A stretch of DNA of 64,000 nucleotides, from the NCBI RefSeq assembly GCF_039542385.1, contig NZ_BAABIA010000003.1, positions 496,001 to 560,000 of the forward strand, read 5' to 3'. The position numbers were made by a program, and so were the translations under genes. This document shows, piece by piece, positions 55,088 to 61,596 of the stretch. The DNA is from Prosthecobacter algae. GTDB lineage: Bacteria > Verrucomicrobiota > Verrucomicrobiia > Verrucomicrobiales > Verrucomicrobiaceae. The notes under the pieces were generated by a model. That model ran no database searches, was not told the DNA's origin, and was given only the letters and a program-made list of their open reading frames with translations. The number at the start of each line of letters is the position of its first letter. Within the stretch, counting starts at the first letter, position 1.

Positions 55088-55581
55088 AGGGGCGCGCAGA
55101 GTAGGCGGCTTTGCCACCGTCGCAAGTGGCAGGTGCATCTCTCGCAGGAAACCGGGGGCGACCAGGGAGCATCGAAAGCGTGAGAGCCTTCGCACCAGAC
55201 CACCCGCTGGCGCGGGCAGCTACAGTAGCTGAGTCCGCCAGGACGTGGGGTTTGGGGGTGTCGATAGCGGGTGAACCCTCGCCCCAGACCACCCGCTGGC
55301 GCGGGCAGCTACAGTAGCCGCGTCCGCCAGGACGTGGGGTTTGGGGAGTCTCGAAAGCGTGAGCCCCCTCGCCCAGACCACCCGCTGGCGCGGGCAGCTA
55401 CATTGTAGCCGCGTCCGCCAGGACGTGGGGTTTTGGGGGTGTCGATAGCGTGAGAGCCCTCGCCTCAGACCACCCGCTGGCGCGGGCAGCTACGACCCAA
55501 AGAGACTCGCATACCAGAAGCGGGCACTTTCGGCAGCATAGTCCCTTGCAATGCGGCACGGCCCTTGCCCGTAAAGGATAG
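55088..55581. other. Divergent spacer serA / MFS carrier, mostly repeat DNA
   Basis: Of this 494-bp gap, 55170-55493 is the palindromic array described separately. Only about 80 bp next to serA and about 90 bp before the carrier gene remain for promoters and leaders. No clear -35/-10 pair was found in either remnant. AAAGGATAG before ATG 55582 is a usable Shine-Dalgarno. Confidence 0.5.
55170..55493. repeat. Second array of BIME-like units, inverted relative to the array at 40 kb
   Basis: Three full units of 88-89 bp, each GTAGC...GCTAC, at 55225-55312, 55314-55401 and 55405-55493, preceded by a half unit at about 55170-55223. Sequence is nearly that of the 40 kb array read on the other strand: GTCCGCCAGGAC hairpin first, CCCGCTGGCGCGGG hairpin last. 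One unit has a diverged foot (GTAGCTGAGTCCGCC). Confidence 0.9.
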
Positions 55582-56862
55582 ATGGCAGAAGCACCCACCA
55601 AGGTCAGGCACTCCATCCTCGCTGTCACCACGCTGGCGGCGTTCCTGATGTATCTGGACCGCATGTGCATGTCGGAAATCGTCAAGACGACGACTTTTCG
55701 CTCCGAATTTGCCCTGACGGATGAGCAGCTTTCCTGGGTGCTGAGCGCCTTTTTTTGGGCCTACGCCCTGGGCCAGGTGCCCGCTGGGTGGCTGAGCGAC
55801 CGCTTTGGCATCCGCCCGTTGATGACGGTCTTCATCGTCCTGTGGTCCGCCTTCACCGCCCTCACCGGCTTTGCCACGGGGCTGTGGTCCCTGCTGTTCA
55901 CCCGCATGGGCTGTGGCCTGGCGGAGGCGGGGGCCTACCCGGCCAGCAGCAGCCTGCTGCGCAAATGGGCCGCGTGGGGGAACCGAGGCGTGGCCAGCAG
56001 CATTGTCTCCCTGGGGGGCCGCCTGGGGGGGGCCGCCGCCCCGGCCCTGACCGTGGTGGTCATCGCCGCGCTGGGGAACTGGCGCTGGGCGGGCTGGCTC
56101 TACGGGGCTGCCGGACTGCTCTTTGCCTGGGCTTTCTGGCGCATCTACCGCGAAAGCCCGGAGCAGCACCCGCACTGCAATGAGGCCGAACGCGCCCTGC
56201 TGGCCGAGGGCCGCCCCGTGGATGCCGGGGCCGCGCAGACCTATCGCTTCCCTTGGCACGCTATGCTGCGCAGCCGCAACCTGTGGTTCATGTGCGGCAT
56301 GCAGTTCTGGACGAATGTGGGCTGGGCCTTCCTGGCCACCTGGATGCCCCGCTACCTGAAGGAGACGCTGAAACTCAGCGATGCCGCCAGTGGCAATCTC
56401 TCCACTGTCTCCCTCATCATCGGCCTGGGCGGCATGATCTTTGGCGGTGTCTTTGCGGATGCCTGCGTGCGGCGGCTGGGGCTGAAGCGAGGCCGCCTCC
56501 TGCCCCTGGCAGGCACCCGTTTCCTGGCCGCCATCATGTTTGTCCTGGCCATCCAGACCACCAATCCCTGGCTGCTCGTCCCGGCCCTGGGGCTGGTCGC
56601 CTTTTTCACCGATGCCGGGCTGCCCGCCGTCTGGGCCACGATGCAGGACCTCGGCGGGCGCTACACGGCCCCGGTCTTTGGCTGGGCCAACATGTGGGGC
56701 AACATCGGTGCGGCGCTCTCCCCGGTCTTCATCGCCCTGATCAATAAGCACCTGGATGCCAACCGCGACTGGCACGAGGCCCTCTACTTCTGCGCCGCCG
56801 CCTTCGTCATCTCCGGCCTGCACGCCACCCGCATCCGGGCGGACCAGCCCATCTCCGCGTAA
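55582..56862 (+). CDS. MFS transporter (anion:cation symporter-like)
   Basis: A 426-residue inner-membrane carrier with about 12 hydrophobic segments and a charged central loop (YRESPEQHPHCNEAERALLA). The N-terminal segment LAAFLMYLDRMCMSEIVKTT and the loop GWLSDRFGIRPLMTVFIVLW fit the ACS subfamily, which moves organic anions such as sugar acids. MGCGLAEAGAYPASSSLLRK is another signature of that group. Substrate not determinable. It has one of the few good Shine-Dalgarno sites in the window (AAAGGA). Confidence 0.88.
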   Translation: MAEAPTKVRHSILAVTTLAAFLMYLDRMCMSEIVKTTTFRSEFALTDEQLSWVLSAFFWAYALGQVPAGWLSDRFGIRPLMTVFIVLWSAFTALTGFATGLWSLLFTRMGCGLAEAGAYPASSSLLRKWAAWGNRGVASSIVSLGGRLGGAAAPALTVVVIAALGNWRWAGWLYGAAGLLFAWAFWRIYRESPEQHPHCNEAERALLAEGRPVDAGAAQTYRFPWHAMLRSRNLWFMCGMQFWTNVGWAFLATWMPRYLKETLKLSDAASGNLSTVSLIIGLGGMIFGGVFADACVRRLGLKRGRLLPLAGTRFLAAIMFVLAIQTTNPWLLVPALGLVAFFTDAGLPAVWATMQDLGGRYTAPVFGWANMWGNIGAALSPVFIALINKHLDANRDWHEALYFCAAAFVISGLHATRIRADQPISA

Positions 56863-57083
56863 CCCTTCTCCCCAGCCGGTTCGTTTGGCAAAAGCCCCCT
56901 GCCCTGCCTCATTCGCCCCTTGGCCTTCATCGCCTGATGAAACGCGTGAAACGCCCGAAACGTTTGCATCGCCAAACATCATTTCCCACTTTGGGGCATT
57001 GTTGGCCAAACTTTTTTTGGCACTTAGGCCTTTCACCCCCGGTCCGCCCTTGCGCGCGGGAAAGGCACCCCTTAGTTTCTCCC

Positions 57084-57911
57084 ATGACGACCTTTGATCT
57101 GGATCCTGCGGCCCTCCTGAAGGTCGCCGCCCAGGTGGCCTGCGAGTATGGGTGCGAAGTCCGCGTTTCCAGGAGGGGAGCCTTCTCCGTCCGCCCCCTC
57201 GCCGCACGCCCCACCTCCACCGATCGTGTGCGCAGGCACCGCGAAAACAAGCGCCTGCTTTCCCAGGCCGAACCTGCTGTGGAAAGCCGCGCTGCTGAAC
57301 AGTGTAAAACATCATCCAACACTGCCCAGCGGAATGAAACGCCTGAAACACTTCCGGAATCTGCGCCATCCTGCCCCTCTCTCCCTCCCTCTCCTCCTTC
57401 CCCCGTTCCCCCATCCTCCACACCCGCCCTCACACCCGTGCCTCCTCCCGCACGTACGAGCCGCCCCCAGGCGGCAAGGCGCCAGGAAACCGAAAACAAC
57501 CTCCGCCTAGCCCAGGAAGTACCCCTGCCAGCGGCGCTGGACACCGCCGAATTCCGCACCCTCTGGGCCGACTGGTGCTGCCACCGCGCCGCCCTGGCAC
57601 GGCTGAATCCGCAGAAGCAGTGGACCGCCCTCGCCGCCCGCAACACCCTGGCCGAATGCGCCCGCCACGGCCTCGCCACCGCCCTGGAGGCCATCCCCTG
57701 CGCCATCGCCAACGGCTGGCAGAGCCTCGTCTGGGAACGCCTCACCGCCCCGCGAAGCAGCGGAAGTGGAGGTGGATTCAACCGACCTCACAACGGCGGC
57801 AACGGCATCCCAGGCAGCGTGTTTTGCAACAAACCCCGCCCCCGAAACCAGGCCTACCTCGCCTCCGAGGCCACCCTGGGGCTCACGGCGGATCAGATCA
57901 GCAAGTTCTGA
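57084..57911 (+). CDS. Hypothetical protein with replication-protein-like C-terminal domain
   Basis: A 275-residue protein starting MTTFDLDPAALLKVAAQ; ATG 57084 follows a TTTCTCCC tract, and an upstream in-frame ATG (56937) is less likely. The middle (about residues 85-150) is a Pro/Ser-rich linker. Residues about 175-235 (LWADWCCHRAALARLNPQKQ then LEAIPCAIANGWQSLVWE) recall the small helical domain at the end of phage or plasmid replication/DnaD-like proteins, where a Trp-rich repeat ends in GWQ. That is a resemblance, not a firm match. Nine-bp-spaced TGAAACGC repeats lie upstream and inside the gene. It may be a relic of a mobile element. Confidence 0.6.
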   Translation: MTTFDLDPAALLKVAAQVACEYGCEVRVSRRGAFSVRPLAARPTSTDRVRRHRENKRLLSQAEPAVESRAAEQCKTSSNTAQRNETPETLPESAPSCPSLPPSPPSPVPPSSTPALTPVPPPARTSRPQAARRQETENNLRLAQEVPLPAALDTAEFRTLWADWCCHRAALARLNPQKQWTALAARNTLAECARHGLATALEAIPCAIANGWQSLVWERLTAPRSSGSGGGFNRPHNGGNGIPGSVFCNKPRPRNQAYLASEATLGLTADQISKF

Positions 57912-58015
57912 CGTTCGCATGCTGCGCATCCACACACAGCACCGAACCATCGCCCAGGGTGACAAAGGGCCCCTGCGGCGACGGATCAAGTCAGAAACAT
58001 AACCAACTCTACGGC

Positions 58016-58041
58016 AAAAAGGTGGCTTCTTATCGGGCCAC
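58016..58041 (-). terminator. Probable terminator of the haloperoxidase operon
   Basis: On the minus strand GTGGC (58041-58037) pairs with GCCAC (58026-58022) across a 10-nt loop, followed by CTTTTT. It lies 12 nt after the stop of the last gene of the operon. Confidence 0.55.
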
Positions 58042-58052
58042 TTTCGGCGGCT

Positions 58053-59237
58053 TTATTCATTGAAGGTCTTCAGCACCTTTTCGGCGATGCTGCGGCCCAT
58101 CTTCAATCCTTCACGACCAGCGGCGGGGTAATGGATGCCGCCGTAGATGCGGCTCTGGGCGATTTCCTCCGCACAGGCCTGGAAGGAGGTGAAGCGACGG
58201 CGGGTGTCCTTCACGTCATCGCTCGAGGCTTCAAAGCTGATGTTCTCGCGGCCAAAGAAATGCTCCAGGATGGTGGCGGCGGCACCGCTGATGCCGGAGT
58301 GGCCACTAACGTATTCCGGATGCGGTGGTGTGCGCAGCAGCGGCTCCCAACTTTGATCGGCCACGGTGGCCTCGTTGCCGTCCTCATCCGCTCGGCGGAT
58401 GGCGGTGACCGGACGCCAGAAGTTGTAGTGGTATTTCGTGTCCCAGATGGTGATGCAGGTATCGGCCAGGGCTAGATTCAGCGTGGCAAAGATGCGCGCG
58501 GTTTCCGCCACGTTTAGCTTTTGGGTCAACGACACTTCGCGGGCGATTTCATTCCAGTGACCGGGTGGGGAACTGGTGTAGCTGAAGTCGGCCCAGAACT
58601 TGGCGATGAGGGTCTGTTCCGCCGTGCGTTTGGTGCTCACCTTGCCGCCCAGCTCTTTGAGAAGGTTCACCTCTTCGGCGTAGGCGGCGCTGTCCAGGGC
58701 CGGGGGAGCAGCCGCACGGAACTCCGCGACATCGCCCACCATGAAGGGCTTTACCTTGCCCCAATGCGGGAACTCGGGCGGACGAAAATTGGGTGGGGTG
58801 CGCCGCCACTGGCCGGGTTTGTCGCTCGGCACATAATGAACGGTGGTCGCGCTGCCATCGTTTTCACGCTCCTTGAAAGTGCGCTGGACGGCCTCGGCCA
58901 CGAGGCTGCGGCAAGCATCAGAAATGTCCCCTTCAGGTTTTTTCGCCTCCACCTGCTGCGCCATTTTTTCCTGGGAGGGGAAGAAGCGCAGGAAGACCGC
59001 CCGGGCCGCATGGTGCGCGGCCTGGCACTGCATGGCCTCATCCATCCCGGCCTTGATCGCGCCCTGCACCGCACGGTGGATGGCGAGGTGGAAGATGGGC
59101 AGATTGCGTGAGACCAGACATGGCGGCGGCGTCTCCTTCCTCACGGCCTGGAGGAAGACATAGTTCCAATCCTGGATGATCTCCGAAGCGTGTACGGAGG
59201 ACACACAGAGGAAGATGGCTAACAAAAAGCGCTTCAT
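58053..59237 (-). CDS. Exported vanadium-dependent haloperoxidase / PAP2 superfamily protein
   Basis: A 394-residue protein with a signal peptide (MKRFLLAIFLCVSSVHA). Helical throughout. The vanadate/phosphate-binding residues of the superfamily are present: KYHYNFWRPVTAIR (K-x6-RP), PEYVSGHSG (the SGH motif) and SRIYGGIHYP (SRxxxGxH). Family members either oxidise halides with H2O2 or hydrolyse phosphate esters; sequence alone does not decide which. The start is at 59237, 4 nt after the stop of the upstream multi-domain protein gene. A longer frame from 59252 would overlap that gene. Last gene of the reverse three-gene operon. Confidence 0.88.
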   Translation of the reverse strand: MKRFLLAIFLCVSSVHASEIIQDWNYVFLQAVRKETPPPCLVSRNLPIFHLAIHRAVQGAIKAGMDEAMQCQAAHHAARAVFLRFFPSQEKMAQQVEAKKPEGDISDACRSLVAEAVQRTFKERENDGSATTVHYVPSDKPGQWRRTPPNFRPPEFPHWGKVKPFMVGDVAEFRAAAPPALDSAAYAEEVNLLKELGGKVSTKRTAEQTLIAKFWADFSYTSSPPGHWNEIAREVSLTQKLNVAETARIFATLNLALADTCITIWDTKYHYNFWRPVTAIRRADEDGNEATVADQSWEPLLRTPPHPEYVSGHSGISGAAATILEHFFGRENISFEASSDDVKDTRRRFTSFQACAEEIAQSRIYGGIHYPAAGREGLKMGRSIAEKVLKTFNE

Positions 59238-59241
59238 CACA

Positions 59242-61581
59242 TCAGTCTCCAAAGTTCGCCTGCAAGGTGGTGCCTTCTTTCATCAGGACGGTGATGCTCA
59301 GCGAGGAAGAAGTGACGCTACCGCTCCAGCCCAGGAAGCGCTTCTTCGCATTCGGCTTGGCACTCAGGGTGACCAGCTTGCCCACATCGCGCTCCGTGCT
59401 GCCTTCAAAGCCTTTCGTCACGGTGCCGGGTCCGCTAACGGTCACGGCCAGGGCGGTTTTCAGCGGAGTCCAGAACTGCGCGGTCACCACCTCGCTCTCA
59501 TGGCCCACGGTGTCGGTGGCCTTCACATGCACGATGTAGAGGCCGCCTTCGCCATTGGGCACGGGGACAGGGAAGCTCCAGGCGGTGGTGCCCGTGGCGA
59601 TGGCCGGGGCGGAGAGAACACCGTCATGCAAAACTTGGTAGGTCACGCTGGCGATGCCTTGCTTGTCCGCCGCCGTGCCGCTGATGGTCACGCTTTCCCC
59701 CGTCACGCTGGCGAGGGTCGCATTGGCTTTCGGCGAGACGATTTTCACCACCGGAAGGGGCGCGGTGCCGATGGGGCCGGAGACGGTGTTAGAAAGCATT
59801 TCGTTGGCGGCCAAGGAGACATCCCCACCATGCGTGCCCGCCAGGAAATAGCCGCCGAAGAGCTGCTGCTTTTGCAACACAGCCCCCTGATATTTGACAC
59901 TCTTTTGAGTATCCGGATGGAAGAAGGCCCCGGACAACAGGCCCGTCGTCGCCACGGGCAGCACGGTGGGCCGCAGCGCATCTTGCAGGGGCACCAGGGC
60001 CTTGTTGCTGGCCAGGATGGTGGCGCGGTTTTCCACCGGGCTGAGAAGACCCCCTTCGCTGAAAAACAGCGAGGCATTGCTCCCCAGGTTTGCCAGCGGG
60101 ATGAGCCGCTGATTGGCCACCGGTTTCACAAACAGACCGCCCACGGCATCCACCGTCGTCTCAAAGCCGGGCTTGAATTGCAGCGCCTTCGCATCCGCCG
60201 GGCGCAGCCACGTGAGCTGACCGTCTACATCACTGACGTTAGCGATGGGATCAAAGGTCATCTCACCCAGGATGACGCCCTTGGCCTTGTAAAGGGAGGC
60301 ATAGAGCGGCCAACTGCCGTCCTTGGAGACGATGCTGGAGGCGGTGATCTTGGTGCCATCGGCCAAGTTCAGTGTGGAGCTCACCGTGCCTGCGGGGGCG
60401 ACGGTGGCGGTGGCAAAGCCGGTACCACGCGGGGCGCCCTGGACCTGCGCATCTTCCGAGGCAGGCAGCAGGACGATGTAACTGCCGCGCTGGATGGCAG
60501 GCAGGGTCTTGGCATTCCAGACGAGGCGATCCGCCACAAACTCCGACTCGAAGGTGTTTCCGGTAAAGGCATTGTTCACGAAGGAACCATCGGCCACACG
60601 GCCATGGATTTGATCCACCTGCGCATCGCTGGAATGGGCCAGCACGACGGTGAGCGGCGTGATGCCTTTGCCCCGCACGATGGAAACAGTGGCATTGCCA
60701 GCGCCATCAAACTGCCCCTTGCTGGAAAGGGTCTTGCCCCCCATGAGCAGCTTCAGGGTGAAGGCCCCCTTCACCGTTGAGGTCATGCTGACGTAGCCTT
60801 CTTGATCGAAGTTGAACGCAGGCGCACGCACCAGGCCCGCGTAGGTGCCCAAAACGGGGCCGTCATAGGTGCCCACGTGGGTGACGATGATGGGGATGGT
60901 GCGGGTGGAGGATTGCAGACCGTTTTCATCATAGGCCACGGCACGGATCTCATAGGGGCCAGAGGTTTCGGGCTCCCAGAAGAACTTGAAGTTAGGCCCC
61001 TCCCCTTCCCCCAGCAGCACGCCGCCCACGTAATATTCCACGGAATTGATTCCGCCATCGGTGGCACTGGCGGTGGAAGTCAGCTCAATGCCCAGACGGC
61101 CATTTACCTTCTGCCCATCGCGCAGGCCGGTGAGCCGCACACGCGGCTGGATGCCTGCCGTCACTGCATTGCCACCCTGGCCCGCGACGATGAGATCGGT
61201 AAGCAGGATGGGATCATTGGAGACCACGCCATTCTTCGCCGTCAGCGGCACGGCAAAGAGCACGTTGCCGCCCAGTCCCTGGCTGTTGCGGTGATACACC
61301 ACCACCCGCATGCGACCCGGCGAGATCTCAGCCGATTCCACCTTCACGCCCGCAGGCTGTAGCACTGCCTCGGCATCGCTGACGGTGTAGAGGGCAGCAT
61401 TGAACTGCACATCGGCCTGAAGGGCCACCACGCTATCTGGCAGTGTGGAGGTGAGGGCGATGGGCACGCGGCTATTTTTGGCCCCGGCAGGTTCCGGCTC
61501 CAGGATGCCGACTGAGGTGGCGGCCTGAAGCCCCACAAAAGACGAGGCGATGACGCCGAGAAACAATAAGACAGATTTCAT
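59242..61581 (-). CDS. Secreted multi-domain protein: cohesin-like, Ig-like and shared surface module
   Basis: A 779-residue protein with a signal peptide (MKSVLLFLGVIASSFVGLQA). Residues about 22-150 resemble a cohesin-type beta-sandwich (VPIALTSTLPDSVVALQADV). About 155-235 is an Ig-like domain. About 237-597 is homologous to the C-terminal module of the giant protein at 15446-36295 (for example FTLKLLMGGKTLSSKGQF; SVKYQGAVLQ; GGYFLAG). Another Ig-like domain follows (about 610-705). The chain ends with an InlB/Listeria-Bacteroides-type beta repeat (LSAKPNAKKRFLGWSGSVTS). Probably a cell-surface or matrix protein. Middle gene of the operon; 15 nt after the beta-solenoid gene. Confidence 0.85.
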   Translation of the reverse strand: MKSVLLFLGVIASSFVGLQAATSVGILEPEPAGAKNSRVPIALTSTLPDSVVALQADVQFNAALYTVSDAEAVLQPAGVKVESAEISPGRMRVVVYHRNSQGLGGNVLFAVPLTAKNGVVSNDPILLTDLIVAGQGGNAVTAGIQPRVRLTGLRDGQKVNGRLGIELTSTASATDGGINSVEYYVGGVLLGEGEGPNFKFFWEPETSGPYEIRAVAYDENGLQSSTRTIPIIVTHVGTYDGPVLGTYAGLVRAPAFNFDQEGYVSMTSTVKGAFTLKLLMGGKTLSSKGQFDGAGNATVSIVRGKGITPLTVVLAHSSDAQVDQIHGRVADGSFVNNAFTGNTFESEFVADRLVWNAKTLPAIQRGSYIVLLPASEDAQVQGAPRGTGFATATVAPAGTVSSTLNLADGTKITASSIVSKDGSWPLYASLYKAKGVILGEMTFDPIANVSDVDGQLTWLRPADAKALQFKPGFETTVDAVGGLFVKPVANQRLIPLANLGSNASLFFSEGGLLSPVENRATILASNKALVPLQDALRPTVLPVATTGLLSGAFFHPDTQKSVKYQGAVLQKQQLFGGYFLAGTHGGDVSLAANEMLSNTVSGPIGTAPLPVVKIVSPKANATLASVTGESVTISGTAADKQGIASVTYQVLHDGVLSAPAIATGTTAWSFPVPVPNGEGGLYIVHVKATDTVGHESEVVTAQFWTPLKTALAVTVSGPGTVTKGFEGSTERDVGKLVTLSAKPNAKKRFLGWSGSVTSSSLSITVLMKEGTTLQANFGD

Positions 61582-61596
61582 GACGACAAAAAGGGA

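Noticed and set aside
40092..55493. Possible CRISPR arrays
   Set aside because: Units are 87-89 bp, themselves palindromic and joined with 1-3 bp between them; there are no unique spacers and no cas genes.
55465..57423. Reverse open frame of 652 codons spanning the MFS gene
   Set aside because: Crosses a repeat array, a clear forward transporter gene and an intergenic gap; low-complexity translation.
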